Below are positions 35,639 through 43,895 of a stretch of 64,000 nucleotides of DNA, piece by piece. This DNA comes from Candidatus Binataceae bacterium (GTDB lineage Bacteria; Desulfobacterota; Binatia; Binatales; Binataceae), in NCBI GenBank assembly GCA_035650475.1, contig DASRHP010000012.1, positions 732,059-796,058 of the forward strand. The letters are read 5' to 3'. The notes beneath the pieces are model-generated. The model ran no database searches and was not told the origin of the DNA. It saw nothing but the letters and a program-made list of their open reading frames with translations. Made by a program: the position numbers and the translations under genes. Each line of letters begins with the position of its first letter. The first letter of the stretch is position 1.

Positions 35639-35805
35639 GTGTCTGCAAACCCTGTACCTGTCGCATCTGATTTGTCAACTCGTGCTCTGGTGAAATAGCG
35701 TTCCTGTTGCGCGTCTTCCTTTCGCCGGTGCCACCGCTTGACATTGCGCCGGTGTCTGCCGTATACGAGCGGCAGAGCGTTCTTTGTGGGCAAAGTGTCT
35801 GCAAA
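35639..35805 (+). repeat. Three direct copies of GTGTCTGC in the divergent promoter region
   Basis: GTGTCTGCAAA occurs at 35639-35649 and 35795-35805, and GTGTCTGC at 35752-35759. The middle copy lies inside the spacer of the predicted iclR promoter, and the last coincides with a possible GTG start codon. Spacings are 113 and 43 bp. They are candidate binding sites for the IclR-type product. Confidence 0.4.
35738..35767 (+). promoter_or_regulatory. Predicted promoter of the IclR-type regulator gene
   Basis: Perfect -35 TTGACA (35738-35743) with TATACG (35762-35767, 18-bp spacer) or GTATAC (17 bp). The predicted start of transcription near 35774 implies that the regulator begins at a GTG at 35786 or 35795, not at the TTG that forms the -35 box. 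Confidence 0.55.
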
Positions 35806-36688
35806 AAGGAACGACACGAAGGCCTCCGCCCAGAGCCTTCAGGCCGCGGCGCGTATTCGCCCGCGCGGCACCGGACGCGGCTCGACTGTCGCGGTGGTCG
35901 AGCGGCTGGCGGCGATTTTCGGACTCTTTACCGGCGGCATGCCCGAGCTGCATCTGCGTCAAGTGGCGAGCGCGCTCGACCTCCAGCGCTCGACCGTCCA
36001 TCGCTATTTGAACTCGCTCGTGCGTGCCGGCCTGCTGCGCCAGGTGCGCGTCAGCACCTACGGCCTCGGCCCCCTGCTTATCCAGCTTGGCGCGACTGCC
36101 GTGGGTGCGCTGCGCGTGGTCAATCTGGGCGAGGGCTACCTGAACCGGCTCTCCGAAGAGGCGGGCGAGACCGCCGTAATGAGCATCTGGGGCGGCCACG
36201 GGCCGGTGGTGGTGCGTTCGCGCGAGCCGCTGGGCAAGTTGGTGCAAATCCGGATCGCGGTCGGTTCGGCACTGCCGCTGGGCTCAGCGCAAGGGCAGAT
36301 CTTCCTCGCGTGGCATCGCGACGCCAACGCCGTGCGCCGCCTGCTCGATCAGTTGCCGCCCGCCGCACGTGCTGAACTGATGCGCGAGGTCGAGACCGTG
36401 CGTCGGCGCAAGGTCGCGATCAGCGCGCACGTGGTCGAAGGTATCCGCACCGTCGCCGTGCCGGTCTTCGATCATGAGACGGTGGCGGCGACGCTCGCGT
36501 TCGTCGGCACCACGGCAGCGATCGCGGGCGATCCGAACTCCGGATTGGCCGCCGCGCTGCGCGAGGCCGCCGCGCAGCTATCGCATGAGCTCGGCCATGC
36601 CGGCGCTGAGGAACGTCCGGCAGCGGCGCCGCCCGCACAGGATAACGGCGGCGGCGCGACGGCGCCGGTCACGATGGGGCGGGCGTAA
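35795..36688 (+). CDS. IclR-family transcriptional regulator
   Basis: 297 residues if it starts at GTG 35795; GTG 35786 is the alternative. The N-terminal winged helix-turn-helix covers about 30-95 (TVAVVERLAAIFGLF, LHLRQVASALDLQRSTVHRYLNSLVRAG). The effector-binding IclR domain follows (ETAVMSIWGGHGPVVV, ALPLGSAQGQIFLAW, VVEGIRTVAVPVFD). The C-terminal ~35 residues are Ala/Pro/Gly-rich. IclR regulators commonly control aromatic acid catabolism. The four downstream genes (ligA-like, ligB-like, hpaB-like, LLM) start directly after it, the first with no gap, so it is likely the regulator of its own operon. Confidence 0.88.
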   Translation: MSAKRNDTKASAQSLQAAARIRPRGTGRGSTVAVVERLAAIFGLFTGGMPELHLRQVASALDLQRSTVHRYLNSLVRAGLLRQVRVSTYGLGPLLIQLGATAVGALRVVNLGEGYLNRLSEEAGETAVMSIWGGHGPVVVRSREPLGKLVQIRIAVGSALPLGSAQGQIFLAWHRDANAVRRLLDQLPPAARAELMREVETVRRRKVAISAHVVEGIRTVAVPVFDHETVAATLAFVGTTAAIAGDPNSGLAAALREAAAQLSHELGHAGAEERPAAAPPAQDNGGGATAPVTMGRA

Positions 36689-37033
36689 ATGAACGACGCG
36701 CGGGAGGTCAATGCGTACGCGATTAGTCGGCTGCTCTACGACCTGCGGCGGCCGGAAAATCGCGAGGTGTGCCGCACTGATCCCCCGGGGTTCTACGCGC
36801 GTTACGCGGTGGGCGAGCGCGGGATGCGGCTTCTGGTCGAGCGCGACTGGCAGGGGCTGGTTGACGCCGGCGTCAGCATCTACCTGCTCACCAAGCTCGG
36901 CGCGACGCTCGGTGTGAGCCTCGTCGAGGTCGGCGCCGCCATGCGGGGGATGAACCAAGCGGAGTTCGAGCGCTTCCTCGCCGAACAGAGCCGGCGCAAT
37001 CGCGCGCTCGCCATTCTGCCTGAAGGCTCCTAG
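36689..37033 (+). CDS. Extradiol ring-cleavage dioxygenase small subunit (LigA-like)
   Basis: 114 residues; the ATG directly abuts the iclR stop. It resembles the alpha subunit of protocatechuate 4,5-dioxygenase: YAISRLLYDLRRPENREVC, helical DWQGLVDAGVSIYLLTKLGATLG and RGMNQAEFERFLAEQ. LigA-type subunits cap the active site of the catalytic LigB-type subunit, whose gene starts 11 bp downstream. Confidence 0.8.
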   Translation: MNDAREVNAYAISRLLYDLRRPENREVCRTDPPGFYARYAVGERGMRLLVERDWQGLVDAGVSIYLLTKLGATLGVSLVEVGAAMRGMNQAEFERFLAEQSRRNRALAILPEGS

Positions 37034-37044
37034 GGAAGGCGGCG

Positions 37045-37881
37045 ATGGCGACGATCGTTGCAGGCCTCGGATGCTCGCATGCGCCGTCGATTGCGCACGC
37101 CTACGACAGCGGCGCGGCGCGCGATGCGGGCTTCAAGCCGTTGTTCGAGGCGTTTGCGCGTGCAGCGCACTGGCTCGCCGATCGCCGCCCCGACGCACTG
37201 GTCGTGATCTACAATGACCACGTCGACAATTTCTTCTTCGACGCATGGCCGGCCTTTGCGATCGGCGTCGCCGAGCGCTACGAGATTGCCGACGAAGGAT
37301 TCGGGCCGCGCCGCTTGCCGCCCGTGCCGGGCCACGCCGCCCTGGCGCGTCATCTGGCGGCGCGGCTGATCGCCGGCGGCTTCGACCTCGCCGCCGCGCA
37401 TCGGATGGAGCTCGACCACGGCTTCCTGTCGCCGATGCCGCTCATCGACGAGGGCTGGCGCGTGCCGGTGGTGCCGATGACGATCAACGTGGTGCTCGAA
37501 CCGCTGCCTACGCCCGCGCGCTGCTGGGCACTCGGCGCGGCGGTCGGCGCGGCGGTCGCGTCATATCCCGAGCCGCTGCGTGTCGCGGTGATCGGCACCG
37601 GGGGACTCTCGCATCAGCTCACCGGCGCGAACTTCGGCGCGGTCTTTCCGTATTGGGACCGCGAGTTTCTCGACCTCCTGGAGCGCGCGCCGCATAGCCT
37701 TGCGCACTACACGATGGCGGATTTCGCGCGGCTCGGCGGCGAGCATTCGGTCGAAGTCGTGCAGTGGCTGGCGATGCGCGCGGCGTTGCCGTCCGCGAGC
37801 ACGATGGAGCTCAAGTACTACTATCCGTTCGGCCTCATGGGTTACGGCATCGCCGGCTTCCGTCCCGCCGCAGCCGACTAA
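37045..37881 (+). CDS. Extradiol ring-cleavage dioxygenase catalytic subunit (LigB-like)
   Basis: 278 residues of the class III extradiol family. Predicted Fe(II) ligands His12 (GCSHAPS), His59 (YNDHVDN) and Glu237 (SVEVVQW), with catalytic His190 (GGLSHQL), follow the spacing of LigB of protocatechuate 4,5-dioxygenase (His12, His61, Glu242, His195). It would open the ring of a catechol-type acid with O2. With the LigA-like subunit it forms a two-component dioxygenase. The exact substrate could be protocatechuate, a gallate-like or another catechol; residues for that choice are not decisive. Confidence 0.88.
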   Translation: MATIVAGLGCSHAPSIAHAYDSGAARDAGFKPLFEAFARAAHWLADRRPDALVVIYNDHVDNFFFDAWPAFAIGVAERYEIADEGFGPRRLPPVPGHAALARHLAARLIAGGFDLAAAHRMELDHGFLSPMPLIDEGWRVPVVPMTINVVLEPLPTPARCWALGAAVGAAVASYPEPLRVAVIGTGGLSHQLTGANFGAVFPYWDREFLDLLERAPHSLAHYTMADFARLGGEHSVEVVQWLAMRAALPSASTMELKYYYPFGLMGYGIAGFRPAAAD

Positions 37882-37949
37882 GGGGGACGTCCCGATGACG
37901 GTCACAGACCGAGCGAAGCGCACTGGGAAATAGCGGCAGGAGGAGCGCG

Positions 37950-39422
37950 ATGGGAATCCGCACGGGGAGGCAGTTCCTCGACTCCTTGCGCGACGAGCGC
38001 GAAATCTGGCTTGAAGGCGAGCGGGTCGCCGATGTCGTGGCGCATCCGCGGCTCGGCCCGGCAGCGCGCTCGCTCGCCGAGCTGTACGGCCTCCAGCATC
38101 GCGCCGACCTGCAAGAGCAGTTGACCTATCGTTCACCCGCGACCGGCGACCGCATCGGGCTCAGTTACATCGAGCCGGCCAACGCTGACGACCTCGTGCG
38201 CCGGCGCACGATGGTGAAGACATGGATGGACTGGTGCGGCGGGATGATGGGGCGCACGCCCGACTTCATGAACATCCACCTCACCGGATTCGGCTCCGCG
38301 CATGATTACTTTGCGCGCGCGGGCAAAGAGTTCGGGCGCAACATCCGCCGCTACTACGAATATCTGCGCGAGCACGACCTCTCCCTGACCCATACGCTGC
38401 TTAGCCCGACAGTGGACAAGTCAAAGCCGGTGCAGCATCAGCCGCCGGGCGTGGCGGCGGCGATCGTCAAGGAGACCGACAATGGGATCGTGATCAACGG
38501 CGCGCGGTCGGTCGCGACGCTGGCGCCGTTCGCCAACGAAATCGCGGTCTTCCCGTCCACCTATTTGCAGAATTCCGAGGAGGCGCGCCCGTACGCGTTC
38601 GCCTTCTGCATCCCGATGGCGACGCCGGGACTGCGCTTCATCTGCCGCCCGTCGCTGACCGAGCGCGGGGGTCGCCCGGGCGACCATCCGCTTTCCGCGC
38701 GGATGGACGAGATGGACTGCGTGGCGATCTTCGATCACGTGCTGGTGCCGTGGGAGCGCGTGTTCATCGCGCGCGACGTCGCACTCGCCAACGGACTGTT
38801 CGTCGAGACCGGATGCATGAACCAGATCATGCATCAGTTCGCGATCAAGAACCTGGCCAAGGCCGAGTTCATGCTCGGCGTCGCGCTCAACATGTGCGAG
38901 GTGGTCAACTCGCAGCGCGCCGAGAACGTGCAGAACCTGCTCGCCGAGATGATCAACACGGTCGAGCTGGTGCGCGCGGCGATCCGCGCCGCTGAAGCCG
39001 ATCACGTACCCGGGCCCAACGGTACCGTGCTGCCCAATGCCGAGCCGCTTTGGACCGTGCGCCTGCTGTTCCCGCAGCTCTATCCGCGGCTGGTCGAGAT
39101 CGTGCAAATCCTCGGTTCCAGCAACCTGGTGCTGATGCCATCGCTGACGGAACTGGATGGCGAACGCGCTTCCGATGTCGCGCTGTACTGCCAGGGCGTG
39201 GGCGTCGGCGCCGAGGAGCGCATCCGGCTGTTCCGTCTTGCCTGGGATGTCGCGTGCTCGTCGTTCGGCGGCCGCCAGGCGCTCTACGAGCGATTTTTCT
39301 CGGGCGACCCGTGGCGGCTTGCGATCGCGCGCTGCCAGAACTACGCGCTCAAGGATTCGCTCAAGCGGCGCGTGTGGGACTTTATCGCGCGCGCCGCGCG
39401 CGACGACGCCGGCCAAGCTTAA
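37950..39422 (+). CDS. 4-hydroxyphenylacetate 3-hydroxylase-family FADH2 monooxygenase (HpaB-like)
   Basis: 490 residues; GGAGGAGCGCG before the ATG. It is the oxygenase of the two-component HpaB/HpaH/TftD family, acyl-CoA-dehydrogenase fold: RTGRQFLDSLRDEREIW, HTLLSPTVDKSKP, FDHVLVPWERVFI, and CQGVGVGAEERIRLFRLAWD near the C-terminus. It hydroxylates phenols ortho to OH using FADH2 supplied by a separate reductase. No hpaC-like reductase gene is visible in the window. In context it could make the catechol substrate of the LigAB-like dioxygenase encoded just upstream. Confidence 0.88.
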   Translation: MGIRTGRQFLDSLRDEREIWLEGERVADVVAHPRLGPAARSLAELYGLQHRADLQEQLTYRSPATGDRIGLSYIEPANADDLVRRRTMVKTWMDWCGGMMGRTPDFMNIHLTGFGSAHDYFARAGKEFGRNIRRYYEYLREHDLSLTHTLLSPTVDKSKPVQHQPPGVAAAIVKETDNGIVINGARSVATLAPFANEIAVFPSTYLQNSEEARPYAFAFCIPMATPGLRFICRPSLTERGGRPGDHPLSARMDEMDCVAIFDHVLVPWERVFIARDVALANGLFVETGCMNQIMHQFAIKNLAKAEFMLGVALNMCEVVNSQRAENVQNLLAEMINTVELVRAAIRAAEADHVPGPNGTVLPNAEPLWTVRLLFPQLYPRLVEIVQILGSSNLVLMPSLTELDGERASDVALYCQGVGVGAEERIRLFRLAWDVACSSFGGRQALYERFFSGDPWRLAIARCQNYALKDSLKRRVWDFIARAARDDAGQA

Positions 39423-39493
39423 CCGCCGCGGCAACGCCCGACGCGCGCTCCGACGCCTGCGCGGAGACCGCCGCGGCGGGGAAAGGACGCCCT

Positions 39494-40564
39494 ATGGATT
39501 TCGGCCTGCTGATGATGCCGAGTGCGGCGCGCGCCGCCGAGGAAGCCCGCGTCGCGGAAGCCTGCGGCTTCAGCCATTGCTGGGCTGCTGATTCGGAGCT
39601 GATGGCGGCCGATCCGTACGTCGTGCTGGCGGCGGCGGCGCTGGCGACGAAGCGGATCGTGCTTGGCACCGGCGTCGCGGTCGCCGGCACGCGGATCGCG
39701 CCGGTTACCGCATGCGCGGTCGCGTCGGTGAATTCGCTCGCGCCCGGGCGCGTGGTGCTCGGGGTCGGCACCGGCAACAGCGCGCGGCGGGCGATGGGGC
39801 TCGCGCCGTACCGGGTGAGCGAGCTGCGCGAACACGTGCGCGTGGTGCGCGGCCTGCTCGGCGGCGGCGCGGTCGAGTATCACGAGGGCGCGGAGCGCCG
39901 CATGATTCGGCTCTTTCATCAGGATCTCCAGTTGATCAACTCGCGCGACCGCGTCCCGATTTACATCGCGGGCAACGCTCCTCGCGCAATCGAGCTGGCC
40001 GGCGAGGTGGGCGACGGCTTCATCACCTCACGCACCAATTCGGTCGCGGGATGGCGCGAGACGTGGGCGCGGGCGCGCGCCGGTGCCGAGCGGGCGGGGC
40101 GGCGACCGCAGGAGCTGTACACGGTGCTGCTCAGTACGGCGTGCCTGATGCGGCCGGGCGAGGCGTACGACTCGCCGCGGGTGCGCGCGGAGGCGGGGCC
40201 GTGGGCGATGGTCGCGCTGCACGCGCTATACGAGGGTGTGCAGCAGCCCGAAGCGGCTCCCGCGCCAATCCGCGCCGTGTTCGCGGCGTATAAGGAATAC
40301 GCCGACCGCCGATTCGCCGATAATCCGCAGTATTACCTCGAATTGCATGACGGCCACGGCCTGTACGTCCAGCCGGAGGAGGAGCGTTTCGTGACGGCCG
40401 AGCTGATCCAGCACGCGACGATGAGCGGCACGCCGGAGGAGCTGCGCGAACGGCTGCACGCGCTCGAAGCCGAGGGCGTCCGCCAGGTCGCCTTTATCCC
40501 CACCGCGAGCGGCGCTGTTCCGTTCGCGCGCGAGTTCGCCGACCAGATAATCGCACGCTACTGA
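39494..40564 (+). CDS. LLM-class flavin/F420-dependent oxidoreductase
   Basis: 356 residues from the ATG at 39494. Luciferase-like barrel: CGFSHCWAADSELMAADPYV, KRIVLGTGVAVAGTRIAPV, GRVVLGVGTGNSARRAMG, PIYIAGNAPRAIELAGEVGDGFI. It resembles methylene-H4MPT reductase-like and other F420-type members more than true luciferases. It is the last gene of the IclR-led aromatic cluster, 71 bp after the HpaB-like gene. Its role there (ring reduction, monooxygenation or flavin supply) is not deducible. A second, shorter LLM gene lies at 7389. Confidence 0.87.
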   Translation: MDFGLLMMPSAARAAEEARVAEACGFSHCWAADSELMAADPYVVLAAAALATKRIVLGTGVAVAGTRIAPVTACAVASVNSLAPGRVVLGVGTGNSARRAMGLAPYRVSELREHVRVVRGLLGGGAVEYHEGAERRMIRLFHQDLQLINSRDRVPIYIAGNAPRAIELAGEVGDGFITSRTNSVAGWRETWARARAGAERAGRRPQELYTVLLSTACLMRPGEAYDSPRVRAEAGPWAMVALHALYEGVQQPEAAPAPIRAVFAAYKEYADRRFADNPQYYLELHDGHGLYVQPEEERFVTAELIQHATMSGTPEELRERLHALEAEGVRQVAFIPTASGAVPFAREFADQIIARY

Positions 40565-40589
40565 TGACGGCGGGCCGCTGACGCGGCGC

Positions 40590-41504
40590 TCAGCGCTCGA
40601 GCTCCTCGCGGATCGAGTACAACTTCTGGCGGGCCTCCGAGATGTAGGCGTCGAGGTTGCGCCGGTGGTTGGCGAAAATCCCGTTGGGCGCGCCGTCGAG
40701 CACGATCAGCGGCTTGAGCGTCGCGGCCTTGCCCAACGGGTCGAGCGCCTCGTTGAAGAGCTGCGCGAGCACCGGCTTGGTGGTGAGCGACTGATGGTAC
40801 TCGCGCTCGACCGCCGGGATCATGCAGTACATCACGTGCGCGTAGCCCTGCGCGTGGTAGAAATAGTCGTCAACATTCCACGGGCGCACCCGGCCGCCGT
40901 CGTCGCGGCGCGTGCGATAAAGGTTGGCGTGCGCGTCGCCAAGCAGGTCGCCCCATACCTGGATCAGCCGAATCAGTTCGACGTTGCGCTGGTTGAGCTC
41001 GCGCGAGGTTTCCGGATTGGCATGCAGCCCAGCGATGTACATCCTCAGGTGGCGCACCCCGTCGCGGTACTTTGACTCGGCCGAGGGCAGGATCCAGCGC
41101 GTCGCATCGTTGCGGAAATCGGTCTCGGCGATGACCAGGTTGGGATCGTACTCGTTGGAGGAAACCTTAGTCAGATGGTCGCGGAACACTCGCGTCGTCT
41201 CGCGCACCGCCATGATGATGCCGAGCTGGCGGTTGGCGTTGTTGTCGGCCATCGCGCGCGGCCCCCACAGGAAAAAATCGTTGGGACGCCATCCGAAGCC
41301 ATCGTTGAGCTCATGCTCCACTATTGCGGCGAGCGTCGCCGCGTAGATCTCGCCCGGCACAAACGCCTTGCCCGGCGGGAAAGCCTGGCTGACGGAATAA
41401 TCGAGATGATCGTGGCGTTTCTGGCCGAAATGCAGCCCGAGATTGATCAGAATCAACGTCGCGACCACGACCGCCGCGGCGATTCCCAGCTTGCGCACCG
41501 ACAT
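40590..41504 (-). CDS. DUF2333-like membrane-anchored protein
   Basis: 304 residues: an N-terminal TM anchor (about 8-26) and then an alpha-helical, probably periplasmic body. WRPNDFFLWGPRAMADNNANRQLG and YDPNLVIAETDFRNDATRW resemble DUF2333 proteins of Gram-negative bacteria, which have no known function. It is last in a minus-strand run that starts with glutamate-cysteine ligase and includes GspC and a D,D-carboxypeptidase, so an envelope role is plausible. The family assignment is from memory of motifs, not a search. Confidence 0.6.
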   Translation of the reverse strand: MSVRKLGIAAAVVVATLILINLGLHFGQKRHDHLDYSVSQAFPPGKAFVPGEIYAATLAAIVEHELNDGFGWRPNDFFLWGPRAMADNNANRQLGIIMAVRETTRVFRDHLTKVSSNEYDPNLVIAETDFRNDATRWILPSAESKYRDGVRHLRMYIAGLHANPETSRELNQRNVELIRLIQVWGDLLGDAHANLYRTRRDDGGRVRPWNVDDYFYHAQGYAHVMYCMIPAVEREYHQSLTTKPVLAQLFNEALDPLGKAATLKPLIVLDGAPNGIFANHRRNLDAYISEARQKLYSIREELER

Positions 41505-41575
41505 CGGTCAATTCTCCGCCATCGCGAGCCGCCGGCCAAGCTCGGCGTGTCGGCTATCAGCGGCGCGTGCGGCGC

Positions 41576-42805
41576 TCAAAACACATGGCGGACGCGCTCG
41601 AACAGCGAGGGGCGCGGCGCTATCGCCGCCGGCGCAACCAGCGGCGCGCTCGCCAGCACCTTGCCGCCGCCGACCGCCTGCCCCATGCCGATCTGAACCC
41701 CGGCGTGCACCGGCGCCGCGAGCGCGGTCGGAAGCTCAAATTGCACCTTGACGGGATCGTCATCCCCGCGCTTGCGCAGCACGCTCAAATCCCGGCCCCA
41801 CACCGGCGTCAAGCTCGCAACCGTGCCTCCGTTGACGGCGACCGTCTGCGTGATCGGCGCGCCGCGCCTGCCGACCGTGCGCATTTCGTAGTTGGCGAAG
41901 CCCCGCGCGAGCAGCTCAGAGGCGGCTTTGAAGTTCTCACCTTTGCGCGGCGAGCCCAGCACCACCGCGATAAGCCGCATGCCGTCGCGGCGGGCGGTGG
42001 CGACTACGTTGAAGCCGGCCTTATAGTAAAAGCCCGTCTTCAGCCCGTCGCATCCGGGGAACGTGCGCACCAGATGATTGGTGTTGCGCAGCTCGAAACT
42101 GCCGTTGCGAAAGGGCGTGCTGTCGGTCCCCGCCCATTTGAGGACCTGCGGATAGCGGACGAGCGCACCCGCCAGGATCGCCTCGTCCCACGCGCTCGAC
42201 GTGTCGGGTTGCTCGCCGGGCCCGGGCGGCAGGCCGTGCACCGAGTAGTAGTGCGTTTCCTTCATCCCCAGCTTCTCCGCCTGCCGGTTCATCATCGCGA
42301 CGAAGCCATCGGTCGAACCACCGACGTACTCGGCGACCGCGACCGACGCGTCGTTGGCCGAGTGCACCATGATCGCCTTCATCATGTCATCGAGCGAGAA
42401 GGTCTCGCCCTCTTTGAGGTAGACCTGGGAGCCGCCCATCTTCGCCGCCTTGGCCGAGGTCGTGACCCGGTCGGAGAGCTTGAGGCTGCCGTCGGCAAGT
42501 TTTTGCGCCACGATGTAGGCGATCATCATCTTGGCCAGCGAGGCGGTCGGCCACGGCTGATGCGTGTCCTTCTCGAACATCACGGTGCCGGTCTCGGGCT
42601 CGATGAGGAGGGCCTCGGCGTAGGTCTGGTCGCCGGCGGCGCTGCGGGATGCGACGGGTACGTTGGCATGAATACGGCGACGGCGTGCGAACGCCGTGTC
42701 GGGCGTCAGCAGAGCGGCGCCCGCGACGACGGCGAGTATCAGCGCGAGCGCGGCGCGCGGCGCGGGCATGAACGAAACGGCCGCCAAAGCGGGCGACATC
42801 CTCAT
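41576..42805 (-). CDS. dacA: D-alanyl-D-alanine carboxypeptidase (PBP5/6-type)
   Basis: 409 residues; a second Met (residue 13) is also a good start. A signal peptide precedes the mature domain near residue 45. Penicillin-binding motifs: SLAK (89-92), SAN (149-151), KTG (256-258). The C-terminal beta-rich PBP5-C-like domain is about 300-375. No clear amphipathic membrane anchor is seen; the tail ends FERVRHVF, which could serve. It trims the terminal D-Ala of peptidoglycan stem peptides in the periplasm. Confidence 0.93.
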   Translation of the reverse strand: MRMSPALAAVSFMPAPRAALALILAVVAGAALLTPDTAFARRRRIHANVPVASRSAAGDQTYAEALLIEPETGTVMFEKDTHQPWPTASLAKMMIAYIVAQKLADGSLKLSDRVTTSAKAAKMGGSQVYLKEGETFSLDDMMKAIMVHSANDASVAVAEYVGGSTDGFVAMMNRQAEKLGMKETHYYSVHGLPPGPGEQPDTSSAWDEAILAGALVRYPQVLKWAGTDSTPFRNGSFELRNTNHLVRTFPGCDGLKTGFYYKAGFNVVATARRDGMRLIAVVLGSPRKGENFKAASELLARGFANYEMRTVGRRGAPITQTVAVNGGTVASLTPVWGRDLSVLRKRGDDDPVKVQFELPTALAAPVHAGVQIGMGQAVGGGKVLASAPLVAPAAIAPRPSLFERVRHVF

Positions 42806-42855
42806 GGCACTACCTCCTCAACCACCCGGCGCGCGTTGTACCGCGCGGGCCCCGG

Positions 42856-43893
42856 CTAAAAGCGATCCGCAGTCCAATATAGCGCGTTTGGCGCTTCAAG
42901 CAGCGAAAAAAAATTCGCCTCGACCTCGGTAGGCGAACAGTTCAACCGCTCCGCCAGCCGCGCAGGCGCGATCACCCGCCACATGTAGAAGTTGTCCGGA
43001 TGATGCATCAGGAAAGCACCCGCCGCGCTGAGCCGCCCCTCCAAGTCGGGATCATGCGCTCCATGGGTGACGATCAGTGCCGTACCTGGCGCCGCGGCGG
43101 GGCTGCGCAGGATTGCGGCGCCGTCGGCTTGCGCAGGGGATGAGCCGAGACCAGCGGCCGCGTGCCCAAGATGCGCGAACAGCGCGACCATCGCACCGGC
43201 CGCATCAGACCCATAGCCGTACTCCATCACCATCGGGAAGCCGTGAAACATCATCGCGCGGGCGTAGGCGGCGATTGCACGGTCGTGCGGCCGGCGCGCG
43301 ACAACGAAATACTCACCAGGATTCCCCGCATAGCGCAGGTTGCCGCGCCATCCGCGTTCATCGCGGACGACGGTCGTTTCGAAACGGCCGCTGTACGCAC
43401 GGTGGAGCGCGGCGACCTCGGGGAGGTCGCGCGTTTCGTCAAAGCGCGCAAGATCGAACTCACCATCCGGGACAATCGCCTGCGCGTCGGCGACCGCGGT
43501 GAACTGCCGAGTCGCCGCGCGCCAACCGAAGCGCGCATAGAAGTCCAGCCGTTCGGCGAACAGCAGCGAAAGCTCGAAGCCCTCGCGCCCCATCGTCGCC
43601 ACCGCTAGCCGCATCAGCGCCGACGCCAACCCGCGTCCGCGCCAGCTCTCAAGGGTGTAGACCGAACCGATCCCGCCCATCGGAACCGGCGCACCGCGCA
43701 GGTTGATCGAGCGGTCGAAAATCTGGACGGTGGCAACGATCCGACCAGCATCGCAGGCAACCAGGCACAGGTCGTCGCGAAAACCGGGGTCGTGGCGATT
43801 GTAGCGGGCAAAAAAATCGCGGTCGCCGTACCACAGGGCGAGCAGGTCGAGGACTTCGTCGCGCTCGCCGCGGCGCGCCGCGCGCAGTTCCAT
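42856..43893 (-). CDS. GNAT acetyltransferase, Eis-like
   Basis: 345 residues from the ATG at 43893, two bases after the gspC stop. The N-terminal GNAT domain has the acetyl-CoA loop ESWRGRGLASALM (about 82-94) and the first beta strands (GAPVPMGGIGSVYT) as in Eis proteins. A second GNAT-like part and a C-terminal region with LNCSPTEVEANFFSLLEAP follow. Eis-type enzymes N-acetylate amines, including aminoglycosides or protein lysines; the substrate here is unknown. Confidence 0.8.
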   Translation of the reverse strand: MELRAARRGERDEVLDLLALWYGDRDFFARYNRHDPGFRDDLCLVACDAGRIVATVQIFDRSINLRGAPVPMGGIGSVYTLESWRGRGLASALMRLAVATMGREGFELSLLFAERLDFYARFGWRAATRQFTAVADAQAIVPDGEFDLARFDETRDLPEVAALHRAYSGRFETTVVRDERGWRGNLRYAGNPGEYFVVARRPHDRAIAAYARAMMFHGFPMVMEYGYGSDAAGAMVALFAHLGHAAAGLGSSPAQADGAAILRSPAAAPGTALIVTHGAHDPDLEGRLSAAGAFLMHHPDNFYMWRVIAPARLAERLNCSPTEVEANFFSLLEAPNALYWTADRF

Positions 43894-43895
43894 GC

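Noticed and set aside
35738..35794. TTG at 35738 as start of the IclR regulator
   Set aside because: It is the first bases of the perfect TTGACA -35 box, and the predicted transcript starts downstream. A GTG at 35786 or 35795 is more likely.
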